A stretch of 64,000 nt of DNA from Pelagomonas calceolata (GCA_918797485.1 CAKKNE010000003.1:3038001-3102000), one strand, 5' to 3'; shown: positions 1-8,950, counted from the stretch's first letter. The notes: a model not told the origin generated them from the letters alone. A program made the numbers and translations.

Positions 1-1819
1 TCGGCCGGTGCCGCAAGTTACTCCTTTCAGCGGCGGCGTTGGGGTAGGTCCCGTGGTCGATCGTCGCATCTAAATTGGTAGCGACGACTTTTGCCGTTTG
101 CTTGAGTCCCTCGAGGTCCACTTCATTATTCTTCACGAACCGCGGCAATACGAGGGAAGCCAGGTTGCAGACCGCAATTTCATCATTATTCGCGAACTCG
201 ACGATCTCGCAGCACAGGTTCGAGCACTTGATCGGCCCGAGGTGCTGCTGGTTCGACTTCTTGTTGCAGGCGTCCTTATAAAGCATGTACGGCGTGCCGG
301 TCTCCATCTGGGCATCTAAGATGGCCCGCCAGAGCTTCCGAGCTTTCACTTTGCGCTTGAACTTGCCCTGCGCCTCGTACGTCTCATAGAGGTTGTCGAA
401 GGCGTTGCCGATCGCGTCCGTCAAACCCGGGCACTCGTCCGGGCACATCAACGCCCATTCAGCATCATCTCGGACGCGTCTCATAAATAAGTCGGGGACC
501 CACAGCCCATAAAACAAATCCCTCGCTCGTCGCTCTTCCTTCCCGTGGTTCTTCTTGAGGTCCAACACATCAAATATATCAGCGTGCCACGGCTCGACGT
601 AGGCCGCGAAGGCTCCTGGTCTTTTACCTCCTCCCTGGTCGACGTACCTCGCCGTCGCGTCGAAGACGCGCAGCATGGGCACCAAACCATTGCTCTCGCC
701 GCCCGTGCCCTTGATCTTCGAGCCCGCGGCCCGCACGTCGGCGACGGACAGCCCGATGCCGCCCGCCGCTTTCGAGATTCGAGCGCATTCACCTAACGCC
801 TTGTAGATGCCCTCGATGGAATCGTCCGTCGATCCGAGCAAAAAGCACGAGGATAAATGGGCCCGCTTCAGGCCGGCGTGGAACAACGTCGGCGACGCGT
901 GGATGAAGTGGCCCCGGCTCATCAGGTCGTAGGTCTCCAGGGCCCGTTCCAACTGCTCGGAGCTCTCCCAGCCTGCGTTTGCGTCGTGTCATCTTCGTGT
1001 CTCTCGGCGCGCGGCGACATCTCTGCGCGTTGCGCGTTCTTCTTTGCGTCTCTCTGCGCGAAGGCGACGTGCCCGCGTCGACGGCGCCATCGCCGCGCCG
1101 GTCGATCTCGATACCTCTCGCTCGCGCGTTCAGACGCTGTATCACATACCGCGGTGAATACCTAAAGCAACGCGCATCAGCAGGTGCTGGGGCCGCTCCG
1201 CGATGCCGTTCCCGTGGACGCCCCCGCGGTGCCGCAGCAAGTAAGACTTCTCGAGCGTCTTGTAGCCAAAATAGTCAAATCCATCAAAATCGCGCTCGTC
1301 GGAGATCGCCCCCTCGACTTGCGCGACGAAGTACTTATCGTTCTCGAGGGCGGCGCGGAAGCCCGCGTCCAGGATGTGGCAGGGCTCGCCCGTCGTGGGA
1401 TTCGGCTCGTCGTCTAAGGTTAACAACGTCTCCTTGAACGACGAGGACGTCGTGGCGTGGAGGCGGTCGACGGCCAGGCGCGCGGCGAGGCGGCCGTAGT
1501 CCGGGTGCTCCGTCGCGGCGTAGGCGGCGTTCTCGGCCAGCGTTTGCTCGACGGTCGCGTAGTCGAGCGCCGCGGCGCCGGCCAACGCCTTCTTCACTAC
1601 TTTTTCCGGCTTCACGTAGGCGTCCAATCCTCTTGCGTAGACCCTAACCTTCTCGAGGAGCTGGCGCTCCAGAGGCGTTGTCGTGTCTTCATTGGGCGGC
1701 TTGAGCGTCTTCGGGGGCGGCGGCGGCGGCCGCGGCGCGACGGAGCCGCCGCGCCACTTTAGTGGTGCCGGCGGCCGCGCGCCAGCCGTCGCGGCGAGGG
1801 CGGCGAGGAGGACGCGCAT
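1..1819 (-). CDS. RNR1: Ribonucleoside-diphosphate reductase large subunit (5' part, runs off left edge)
   Basis: Class I ribonucleotide reductase large subunit, which reduces NDPs to dNDPs. Two exons are visible: 1150-1819 and 1-973 (C-terminal part outside the window). The GT-AG intron 974-1149 joins GIHR to GWESSEQL. Exon 1 has an ATP-cone-like helical region and the family signature [14 protein letters not shown]. Exon 2 has [17 protein letters not shown] (first redox Cys), [15 protein letters not shown], the [15 protein letters not shown] block, and NLCCEIVEF and AVCNLASL (thiyl-radical and second redox Cys). The usual N-terminal VIKRDG strand of the ATP cone is missing and is replaced by a signal-like leader, [14 protein letters not shown], then a Pro-rich stretch. 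An upstream in-frame Met at 2011 is only 3 bp from a promoter motif copy, so the Met at 1819 is preferred. Divergent with the ankyrin gene. Family is certain; plastid or other targeting is inferred. Confidence 0.95.
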
Positions 1820-2013
1820 TACTTTGACGCCTTGAAGCGCAGAAACAGGGGCAGCTGAAGTCTTGGTGATGCTCTTGTGCCGCCCGACGGTGCTTGACGC
1901 GGCCCGGGCCAGGTGACGGCTAGGCGATGAAGCGCTGTTGTGTGTGTTGGCAGCTTTCAGGTTGGCTTTCGCAGAGAGAACGCCGGCGAGAGTCTCCCGC
2001 GCTTGGACCAATT

Positions 2014-2037
2014 GCTAGTGTCTTACGCTACGCTAAC
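2014..2037 (+). promoter_or_regulatory. CTAGTGTCTTAC promoter motif, copy 1
   Basis: GCTAGTGTCTTAC followed by GCTACGCTAAC, in the divergent gap between the ribonucleotide reductase and ankyrin genes. It is 195 bp from the chosen start of each gene. The right half is imperfect (GCTAAC instead of GCTAGC). Confidence 0.6.
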
Positions 2038-2108
2038 ATGAATCGGTTTCCTGGCAGCGTCCCGTGCGTCCAGGCCTACCGAGCGCGAGGCCGCGGCAGC
2101 CACAAGAA

Positions 2109-2212
2109 GCCGTCGAGCGCGCGAGACGATCGGGCAGCGCGACGCGTAGCGGCGGACACATTAGCTGGGGCAGCCGTCGAGCGCGCGAGACGATCGGGCC
2201 GCGCGACGCGTA
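2109..2212 (+). repeat. Tandem 41-bp direct repeat in the ankyrin gene leader
   Basis: Two nearly identical copies at 2109-2149 and 2172-2212, offset by 63 bp, both beginning GCCGTCGAGCGCGCGAGACG and differing at about one base. They lie in the 5' leader just before the start codon at 2232. Confidence 0.85.
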
Positions 2213-2231
2213 TCGGCAGCCCACACGAACC

Positions 2232-3293
2232 ATGGCCTTCGGCATGGACTACGAGAAGATCTTGCGGCGCCACGTCCTCGAGGAGGAGCTGCGCGGCGGC
2301 ACCGACGCCGTGAAGGACGCGGACCTCAAGCTCACAGCCCCGCCAATCAAGCCGCAGAACAAAACAAACACCACAAAACTGTGGTGGGACGCGATCATGA
2401 ACGACCGGTCCGTCGCCGCCGCCGCGCTCGTGCGGCAGCGGAACGTCGACGTTAATGCCAGAGACGGCTGCGGCCGCACGGCGCTCTGGCACTACGCGTG
2501 GCGCGGCGACGATACGGGTTTAAAACAGCTGCTGGACCTGGGCGCGGACGCCTCCGTGGTAGATGGAGACGGCGACGGCCCGCTGGCCGCCGTCGCGCGC
2601 CGGGGCGAGGCGCGCTGCATCGAGTGCGTCGAGATTTTATTGAAACATAATGCACCTACGGACGCGCGGAACGACGACGGCCGGACGGCGCTCTGGCACG
2701 CGTCGAACTACGGCCGGACGAAGGTCGTCGACGCCTTATTGAGAGGCGGCGCGGACGCGAACGCCGGCGACCGGAACGGGGCGACGCCGGTCCACGCGGC
2801 GTGCGCCGCCGGCCGCGCGGCCTGCGCGGGTCTGTTACTCCGACACGGCGGCGACGCCCGCCGCTTGGACGGCGACGGGCGGAGCGGCCTCCACGCGGCC
2901 TGCAAGAGCGGCGACGTTGAAATCGTCGCCGCGATGCTGGACGCCCCCGTAGATATAGATGGGAGGGACGCGCTCGGCCAGACGGCGCTCTGGCAGGCGT
3001 GCCGGGACGGGTTCGCGGACGTCTGCGCGTTGTTACTGACGCGCGGCGCGTCTCCCGACGTCGCGGCGCACTCGGGGCGGCTCCCCCGGGAGATCGCCGA
3101 GCTCCACGGCCACGCCGCGGTCATCGCGACGTTCGATGCGCCGGCCGCGCCCCCGGTGCGCGTCGAGGCCGCCGCGGCGCCTCCGCCGGCCGCGCCGCGC
3201 GCCGCCCCGGCGGCGGAACCCGTTCCCCAGAAGCTCGGCCCGAGGCGGGCGCTCGAGAGCGGCTTCGTTCGTTCTCCGGTGTTTGACGACTAG
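2232..3293 (+). CDS. Ankyrin-repeat protein
   Basis: 353-residue soluble protein made mainly of about six to seven ankyrin repeats (residues 70-310). The repeat pattern is clear: GRTALWHYA, LLDLGADASVVD, GRTALWHAS, LLRGGADANAGD, GATPVHAAC, GRSGLHAAC, GQTALWQAC, LLTRGASPDV. The N-terminus is short and charged; the C-terminal 45 residues are Ala/Pro-rich and probably disordered. The start was chosen at ACCATGG, a good eukaryotic context. An upstream in-frame Met at 2064 would add 56 basic residues read through the leader repeat. The role is presumably protein-protein interaction; no catalytic domain is visible. Confidence 0.9.
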   Translation: MAFGMDYEKILRRHVLEEELRGGTDAVKDADLKLTAPPIKPQNKTNTTKLWWDAIMNDRSVAAAALVRQRNVDVNARDGCGRTALWHYAWRGDDTGLKQLLDLGADASVVDGDGDGPLAAVARRGEARCIECVEILLKHNAPTDARNDDGRTALWHASNYGRTKVVDALLRGGADANAGDRNGATPVHAACAAGRAACAGLLLRHGGDARRLDGDGRSGLHAACKSGDVEIVAAMLDAPVDIDGRDALGQTALWQACRDGFADVCALLLTRGASPDVAAHSGRLPREIAELHGHAAVIATFDAPAAPPVRVEAAAAPPPAAPRAAPAAEPVPQKLGPRRALESGFVRSPVFDD

Positions 3294-3363
3294 CCTTTTG
3301 CATATGTTACCGGGGGAGAACAAGGGGGTGCATCCCGAATGAAGAAAGAGCGGGTGGTGGGGT

Positions 3364-4537
3364 TCACGGGGCGACCGCGGTGACGTAGAGGCACGTGTTG
3401 GTCGGGAAGAGCAGTCCCTTCTTTAGGCCGTCGGGGTTGTCGACGCCCGCCCACTCGGGGACGTGGTCCGCGAGCTCGACGATATCAAAGCCGGCGACGT
3501 TGGACGCCAGGAGCCGCCGGGCCTCCTGCAGCAGCGGCGCGCCGCCCGCGTCGAGGATGTCGTTGTGGAACGGCGTCCCCTCGAGGAAGCGCGCGGCGAC
3601 GTCGTCGACGTCGGCGCCCGCGATGACGATCGGGTAGCTCCACTCCTCGGCGGCCACGCGGCCGAAGCCCGCGTTCGCAAGCGCGTCCCCGAGCGCCCCC
3701 GGCACGCTGTCTGCCAGGTTGCAGGGGTTGGCCGGGGGGTTGGCCGGGTCCGGCTTCGGCAGCTTGCCCGCCTCGCGCAGCGCCAGCACCGTCTTCATCA
3801 GGCCCGCGCCGAACATGTCCACCTGTGTGGAAACCAACCAGTGTGTCGGGTGCACCCGACAATTCTTCACTAAGTCATTTCTCGGCGATGACGGGGCCGA
3901 CCTGGCTCGGTCGAGCGGCGAGGAACCGGCATCGCCACGCCATCGAGCAGGCGTCGCGTCGATGGCGTGGAGGACGACGCGATGATTCAGCACGAACGCG
4001 CCGTAAAATTTTGATTTCCACACAGATGTTTACCCGGGCGGGCGGCTGCCACACCGTGGTGATGAACGGCGCGCCCGGCTTGAGCACGCGCCGCACCTCG
4101 CGGCAGACCCTCTCGACGTCGGGCGTGAACATGAGGACGTACGTGCCGACGCAGGCGTCGAAGGTGCCGTCGCCCCACCGCGACAGGTCCTGGGCGTCCG
4201 CCGTGTGGAACTCGACCATATCGCTCAGGCCGAAGGCCGCCGCCCTTTTCTCCCCCAGATTCTTGTTCGGCGGCGCGAAGTCCGTGGACACGACGCGGAA
4301 GCCGCGGCTCGCGATCGTGAGGCTCGGCTCGCCCGCCGACGCCCCCAGGTCCAAGACGCGCGCGCCGTTCGGTAGGCCCCGCTGCGCGAGGTCGTCGGCG
4401 ACCCGCGAAAAGCACCGCTGGTTCCCACGCATCACGTTTCGCGCAAAAATAGCAAAGCCTTTGCTCGGGTCGGCCGAAAGGGCATGCGTTTTGCATGTTA
4501 GGACCAGCAGCAGAGTCGCGTGCTGCATCGCATGCAT
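3364..4537 (-). CDS. Class I SAM-dependent methyltransferase with one introner intron
   Basis: Two exons (4034-4537 and 3364-3822), about 320 residues. The intron 3823-4033 is an introner element inserted antisense to the gene. Splicing joins WQPPAR to VDMFGAG in frame. The Rossmann methyltransferase core has motif I VLDLGASAGEPS, an acidic strand-2 end (STDFAP), DAQDLSRWGDGTFDACV and LKPGAPF, closest in style to UbiE/COQ5-like enzymes. The N-terminus MQHATLLLVLTCKTHALSADP looks like a signal or targeting peptide. A further upstream Met at 4639 is possible but would start only 9 bp from the promoter motif. Substrate is unknown. Confidence 0.88.
3823..4025 (+). mobile_element. Introner element, full length (203 bp), antisense within the methyltransferase gene
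   Basis: Terminal inverted repeats CTGTGTGGAAACCAA at the left and TTGATTTCCACACAG at the right. Flanked by an imperfect 8-bp target duplication, ATGTCCAC (3815-3822) and ATGTTTAC (4026-4033). On the coding strand the left duplication supplies the GT donor and the element end CACAG supplies the acceptor. Same length (203 bp) and same ends as the element at 20319-20521, but opposite with respect to transcription. Confidence 0.92.
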
Positions 4538-4647
4538 GTGGCAGAGGGCAGCCCTCGCAGCGTTCTGCGGTCCGGCTGGTGATTTATTGGCTGCCTCGGC
4601 CTTGGAACTAGCGTCTTTGAGCCCGTAAAGGGCTGCCACAAAACGGT

Positions 4648-4670
4648 GCTAGCGACAGTAAGACACTAGC
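4648..4670 (-). promoter_or_regulatory. CTAGTGTCTTAC promoter motif, copy 2
   Basis: On the minus strand GCTAGTGTCTTAC, 3 bp, CGCTAGC. Sits between the methyltransferase (minus) and the Josephin gene (plus), 165 bp from the Josephin start. Overlaps ACGGTGCTAG, a companion sequence also seen at 5901 and 52217. Confidence 0.6.
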
Positions 4671-4834
4671 ATCGGCCGGCGTTTTGTCAGTGCCGGCCCA
4701 GCCTGCCTCTGAGGACGCGCGCACGCTTATCGCGCGAGCGTTTAACTCCTCCACCAAAGCCGTCACACGCCGCGCTGCGCCGAAAGGCACCGCTCCGCCC
4801 GAGTCAAGCCTAGGTGACCAGGCGACATTCCACC

Positions 4835-5755
4835 ATGCCGATCGCCTCGATGAAGGAGCTCAAGGAGCGCGAGGAGCTAAAGGATAAGATGACGGGCGAC
4901 CACCACGCCGGCGACGACGGCGACGTGCCCAAGGAGGCGCTCGAGATGCCCGTCGACGGCGAGCGCCTGCCGACGGACTTCCACGGCATCTACCACGAGA
5001 AGCAGATCGGCGCGCTCTGCGCCGTCCACGCGTTGAATAACTTGGTGCAAGCTCGATGGTTCGACGAGGTGGGCCTGGCCGAGGTCGCGCGCGACCTCGA
5101 CCGCCGCGAGGCGGCGCTGTTGTCGAGTCCGGTCGCGGACCACGAGTCGCAGAACGTCCGGGGCGACGGCTTCTTCTCGGTCCAGGTCATCCTCCAGGCG
5201 CTGCAGCGCGCGGGCCTCGCCTGCGGCCAGCTGGGCTCGACGGCGAACCGGGAACGCGGCGACGCGGGCTACATTTTGAACCGGAGGGAGCACTGGTTCG
5301 CGCTGCGGCGCATCGGCGACCGCCACTGGTTCGACCTGAATTCCATGGCGAAGACGCCGCAGGAGATGTCGCCCGCGCACGTCGACCTCTTCCTCCAGGC
5401 GCACTTCGAGAAGGGCTACTCGGTCTTCGCCGTGCGCGGCGCCTTTCCGTCCCATAGATTGGAGCGCGACGCGGGCGCGCTGGCCGCGGCCGTCGCCGCC
5501 TGCGCGTCCTCCGGCGCGGCGCCCGCGTCGTCTTCTACGAAGCCGGCCACCCAGGCCTTCTCGGGCGCGGGCCGCGCGCTCGCGCCGTCGGAGCCCGAGG
5601 TCGACCCGGCGCTCGCCGCCGCCGCCGCCGCGGACCCGGAGCTCGCGGCGGCCATCGCCGCGTCCATGGACGACGTCCGCGCGAAGAAGGCCAAGACGTC
5701 CGCCGCCGACGACCGCGACGCGATCCGCGCCGCGCGGCTGGCGCGGTTCGGCTAG
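4835..5755 (+). CDS. Josephin-domain deubiquitinase (ataxin-3-like)
   Basis: 306 residues. The Josephin cysteine-protease domain (about residues 50-215) has all expected elements: catalytic Cys in EKQIGALCAVHALNNL, GDGFFSVQVI with the conserved Gln/Phe region, catalytic His in NRREHWFALR, and catalytic Asn in HWFDLNSM. The Ala-rich linker is followed by a ubiquitin-interacting-motif-like helix, DPELAAAIAASMDD, near the C-terminus. This matches ataxin-3 architecture (Josephin plus UIM), which trims polyubiquitin chains; no polyglutamine tract is present. Start at ACCATGCC; the Met at 4814 is also in frame. Confidence 0.93.
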   Translation: MPIASMKELKEREELKDKMTGDHHAGDDGDVPKEALEMPVDGERLPTDFHGIYHEKQIGALCAVHALNNLVQARWFDEVGLAEVARDLDRREAALLSSPVADHESQNVRGDGFFSVQVILQALQRAGLACGQLGSTANRERGDAGYILNRREHWFALRRIGDRHWFDLNSMAKTPQEMSPAHVDLFLQAHFEKGYSVFAVRGAFPSHRLERDAGALAAAVAACASSGAAPASSSTKPATQAFSGAGRALAPSEPEVDPALAAAAAADPELAAAIAASMDDVRAKKAKTSAADDRDAIRAARLARFG

Positions 5756-6109
5756 TCGGCTTTTTCGTCCCCCCCCCCGGTGTGTCGTGGTATAACCTCG
5801 TTTCCTCGTTGAACTCTCTGCGCGTCTCTCACTTAAAAGTTGGAAGGCGGGTAGCTCGTGCTCTCGAGGCCGCCGGACCGACGCCTTTCTCTCTCATGTT
5901 ACGGTGCTAGGACTAGTACGGCGCGTCAAGCTAGCGGCTGTAAGACACTAGGCAACGCAGGACCTAGCGGTACAGCGCCAGCCCGCGATTTGTAGGACAG
6001 CAGTAAGTCACTGTACTGCGTCGCCTCTCGCAACACAGCGAGCGCTGCGGGCTCACGCGACGCCCAGCCGCCACAGTAAAAAAAGGCGACAAGGCCTCCG
6101 CGATAAAAA
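5756..6109 (+). other. Intergenic promoter region before the DUF1279 gene
   Basis: 354 bp without a gene. Holds a C-run just after the Josephin stop, the companion motif ACGGTGCTAGGACTAGT at 5901-5917 and a promoter motif copy at 5930-5952. No other recognisable feature. Confidence 0.6.
5930..5952 (-). promoter_or_regulatory. CTAGTGTCTTAC promoter motif, copy 3
   Basis: Minus strand CCTAGTGTCTTAC, AGC, CGCTAGC. Lies 158 bp upstream of the DUF1279 start and follows the companion motif ACGGTGCTAGGACTAGT by about 15 bp. Confidence 0.6.
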
Positions 6110-6874
6110 ATGCTCGCCACCCGCGCCCTCCACCGCGTCGGGACCGCCAGAGCGTTTTCCACGACGACGTCGACGACGGCGCGCGCGGCGGCGGCGCGCG
6201 CGGCGCTCGCGGCGTCGACGCGCCACGTCGGCGCGCGCTGGACCGCCGCCGCGGCGCCGCGCGCGCGCTGGCGCGACGCGATGAAGGCGCGCGCGGCGGC
6301 GACGACGGCGCCCGTGCGCGCGCGCCTCGCGCTGGCGGCGCCGCGGCTCCGGCTCCGCGAGCTCCTCGCGCCGCGGCTCCGGCTCCTCGCCGCGCGGCGG
6401 CCGCGGCGCCTCGCCCGGCTCAAGGCCGCGGCGGCGGCGCACGCCGCGGCGGTCAAGGAGCGCGCGCGGCGCGCCGCGGCGCTCGCGGTCGCGTTCCGCG
6501 CGCGCCGCGCCGGCTACGCGGGCCAGCTCGCGGACGCGTGGCGCACGTACGGCTGGACGGCCGTGGGCACGCACTTCGCCGTCTACGGGACGACGCTGGC
6601 GGGGCTGACGGCCGCCGTCGACGTCGGCCTGCTCGGCGGCGGCCGCGCGCGCGACGAGGCGGTGGCGAAGCTGTCGGCGCTCGTGGCGCCCGTCGCGCCG
6701 CGCGCGCTCGTCGACGGCCTCCGCTCGTCGCCGACGGCGGGCGCCTTCGCCGTGGCCTGGGTGCTGGCGAAGTTCACGGAGATCCCGCGGCTCGCCGTGA
6801 CGCTCGCGCTGACGCCGCGCGTCGCCGCGATGCGGTCCGTCGTGCGGCTGGCGGTTCGGGGCGTCGTATCTTAA
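6110..6874 (+). CDS. DUF1279 (FAM210-like) mitochondrial membrane protein
   Basis: 254 residues. The first 35 residues (MLATRALHRVGTARAFSTTT) form a classic basic, hydroxylated mitochondrial presequence. A long Ala/Arg-rich helical stretch (35-140) follows. Residues 145-245 fit the DUF1279/FAM210 domain: YGWTAVGTHFAVYGTTLAGL is the first membrane segment, and AWVLAKFTEIPRLAVTLALTPRV carries the conserved KxxxxPR and LTP elements. FAM210 proteins are inner-membrane proteins linked to mitochondrial translation and metabolism. Ends 32 bp from the convergent pseudouridine synthase. Confidence 0.85.
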   Translation: MLATRALHRVGTARAFSTTTSTTARAAAARAALAASTRHVGARWTAAAAPRARWRDAMKARAAATTAPVRARLALAAPRLRLRELLAPRLRLLAARRPRRLARLKAAAAAHAAAVKERARRAAALAVAFRARRAGYAGQLADAWRTYGWTAVGTHFAVYGTTLAGLTAAVDVGLLGGGRARDEAVAKLSALVAPVAPRALVDGLRSSPTAGAFAVAWVLAKFTEIPRLAVTLALTPRVAAMRSVVRLAVRGVVS

Positions 6875-6906
6875 CTTTAACACTGTGTTATAAACAACAA
6901 AATAGC

Positions 6907-8216
6907 CTAGGCGCGCGCCACGAGGTCGTCCAGCGCCGCCGCGACGTCGCTCTCCCTTAATTCGGGCGCGGCGGCGCAGGGCAGCGCGCGCGGCGGCCCC
7001 CGCGCGCCGGCGAGGCCCACGGCGCCGAGGAGCGCGTCGACCTCGCGCGGCGTCAGGCCCCGCGCGGCGCCGACGGGCAGGTCGCCCAGGGCCAGCGGGC
7101 CGAGCCGCACGCGGTGGAGCGCGGTCACTTTTAAATCGGCGCGCGCCGCGAGCCGGCGGATCTGGCGGTTGCGGCCCTCGGCGATGGTGACCTCGAGCGT
7201 CGCCTGCGTCGTCGTCTTTGTACTGGCGCAGCACCTCGGACGCCATCGACGCGACGCGGGCCCAACGCCACGCCATCGACGCGCGGCCGGTTGAAGGAAA
7301 GGACGGACGCCGCCTCGATACCGCGGTCGCGTCGCGCCTCAGGACCGCGACGTCGGCCGGGGCCGTGCGGACGGCCTCTCGCGTATGCAGCGTGACGTCG
7401 TCGAGCGGCGTCGCCAGCGACGCGAGCGCGGCGTCCGTGACGTCGCCCGCCACGTCGAGCACGTAGGTCTTGCTGCAGGTTCCGGCCGCGACGAGCCGCT
7501 TCGCGAGGCCGCCGTCGTCCGTGAACAGCAGCAGGCCCGTCGTGGCCTTGTCGAGGCGGCCGACGGGGCCGAGCCTGTGGAGCGCCCATCGTTTTTCGAA
7601 CTTTGCATAGTCCCGCGGGTGCCAGGGCGGGGCTTCACGATCGCCGATGTCTACTCGACAGGCGTCGAGTTCCAGGTGCGTCGCGGCGATGGCGACTTTT
7701 GCCGTCGAGCCTTACGCTGTCGCCGCGATCCCGTGAAGGCACCTCACGTTTTGACGCGGGCCCGCGCGGCGGAAACCCCGGCGGCAGGACGTCGAAGACC
7801 GTCGACGCGGTCTCGTCGCGCTGCGTCACGCAGCCGGCGGGCCTGCGTGTTTGCACTCGTCGCCTTCACGCCGTCGAGCAGACGCTGCGTTCAAACTTGT
7901 GCAACGCAAAGTAAAAGTGGCGCCGCCGCGCGAACGTCTCGCGCCGCTTCTGCGCCGGCGCCTCGCCGTGCCACGGCCGCGCGCACCGCCCGGACCGCGC
8001 GCTCCTCGCGATGTGGTGCACCTGCTGCGCGCTCAGGCCGGTGAGCGTCGCGAGCCGGCGCGTCGTGTCCTTCGACGGGTACGGCACGAGGCTTCGCTTG
8101 ATTCTCGGGTCGCACAGGAGGTCGCGCGCGTGGCGCTTTGCTGCTTGCTGGCGTCGTTTTTTGCGGCGTCTCAGGTAGTAGGCGAGCACTGCTGCTGCTG
8201 CTAAGAAGGTGAGCAC
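6907..8216 (-). CDS. RsuA/RluB-type pseudouridine synthase, four exons
   Basis: Exons 7897-8216, 7756-7842, 7322-7574 and 6907-7203 (318 residues). Introns 7843-7896 (54 bp), 7575-7755 (181 bp) and 7204-7321 (118 bp) are all GT-AG, and each restores the family alignment: HFYFALHK to PAGCVTQRDE, PPRGPA to LGPVGRLDK, DATA to ATLEVTIAEG. The catalytic Asp lies in GRLDKATTGLLLFTDDG, and the C-terminal signature is EGRNRQIRRL. The N-terminus has a membrane segment (MLTFLAAAAVLAYYLRRRKK) or an organelle leader, then an S4-like region. Probably modifies organellar rRNA. Introns at 7241-7287 and 7864-7889 carry the introner core CCATCGACGCG or CCGTCGAGCAGACG. The 5' end is less certain than the catalytic part. 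Confidence 0.85.
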
Positions 8217-8848
8217 TGCATTTTGCTTGAGGTGGGGGGACGCCAGCTTGCTTTTTTGGTGGATCCGGTCGCACCAGGATTTTGGCAGGAATGTGAATGT
8301 GATGCGTCAGGCTGTTTACTTTTTGGTGTGTAGCAGTGAGAGCATGCTCTTTGTCTGCTTACTTCACAGGCCGCTAGGGAGGGAGCCCCTTGGGTTTTCT
8401 AAGAGGGCAACGAGAAGCTTCCAACCCCCACGGACACGGCTCTGTGCATTTCCCACCCCGCGGCCCGGGCCGAGGCCGCGCCGACGACGAGCGAGCCGCG
8501 GACCACGCGGTCGGAATTTCTCGCCCGCGATACGCCTCCGACGCGCTGCGGTGGACGAGGGTGGCGGGGTTTCAGGGGTCGGTCGGGGTGTTGTTGTATA
8601 AACGCGGGTCAGTCGGACCTTGCGTATGTTGGAAGGGAGTATGGGGCAACAGGCTTCGCGAAGCATGGCTCTGAGCTGCCTCGGGTGGCTTTCCGAGGTC
8701 TGACGATGTCGCGGGCGCGGCTGTGGGGCGGGCAACACAAGCCGTGTTAACTCACGGGTTTTCCTTTGCTTTCCTACTAGTCCATCATTTTTGTCCTCTT
8801 GATCCCTCCAGATGTCGGTGAATGCTCGCAGACATCGGTTGAACATGT

Positions 8849-8950
8849 GCTTGGGTGGTCTAGTTGGTTATGACGTCCTACCTAGTGCTAAACTGGGTAC
8901 GTCCTTGCTTCACACGCAGAAGGTCGCGAGTTCGAGTCTCGCCTCGAGTA
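8849..8950 (+). tRNA. tRNA-Val (CAC) with a 28-nt bulge-helix-bulge intron at position 28/29
   Basis: Acceptor GCTTGGG (8849-8855) pairs with CTCGAGT (8943-8949), including G-U pairs. D-arm 8858-8874 with intact A box TGGTCTAGTTGG. Anticodon loop TTCACAC at 8909-8915 (CAC at 8911-8913). T-arm GCGAG/CTCGC with loop TTCGAGT, discriminator A8950, then a T-run. Removing 8878-8905 leaves a perfect anticodon stem TCTGC/GCAGA and a normal 74-nt tRNA. The insert folds as central helix GACG (8872-8875)/CGTC (8900-8903), bulges TC|C (8876-8878) and CT|T (8904-8906), and a 7-bp intron stem TACCTAG/CTGGGTA with a 7-nt loop. Cutting between bulge nucleotides 2 and 3 gives exactly this excision. No intron at the usual 37/38 site. 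Confidence 0.9.

Noticed and set aside
1142-2011. Met at 2011 as start of the ribonucleotide reductase
   Set aside because: It would begin 3 bp from the shared promoter motif and add 64 residues with no homology; the Met at 1819 gives a normal leader length and the usual motif distance.
6053-7462. 469-codon minus-strand reading opposite the DUF1279 gene
   Set aside because: Its first 47 codons are a real exon of the pseudouridine synthase; the rest is Arg/Gly-rich antisense of a GC-rich gene running through an intron.
8364-8846. 160-codon minus-strand reading before tRNA-Val
   Set aside because: Low-complexity Arg/Pro sequence, no domain, no promoter motif; typical of chance open frames in GC-rich DNA.
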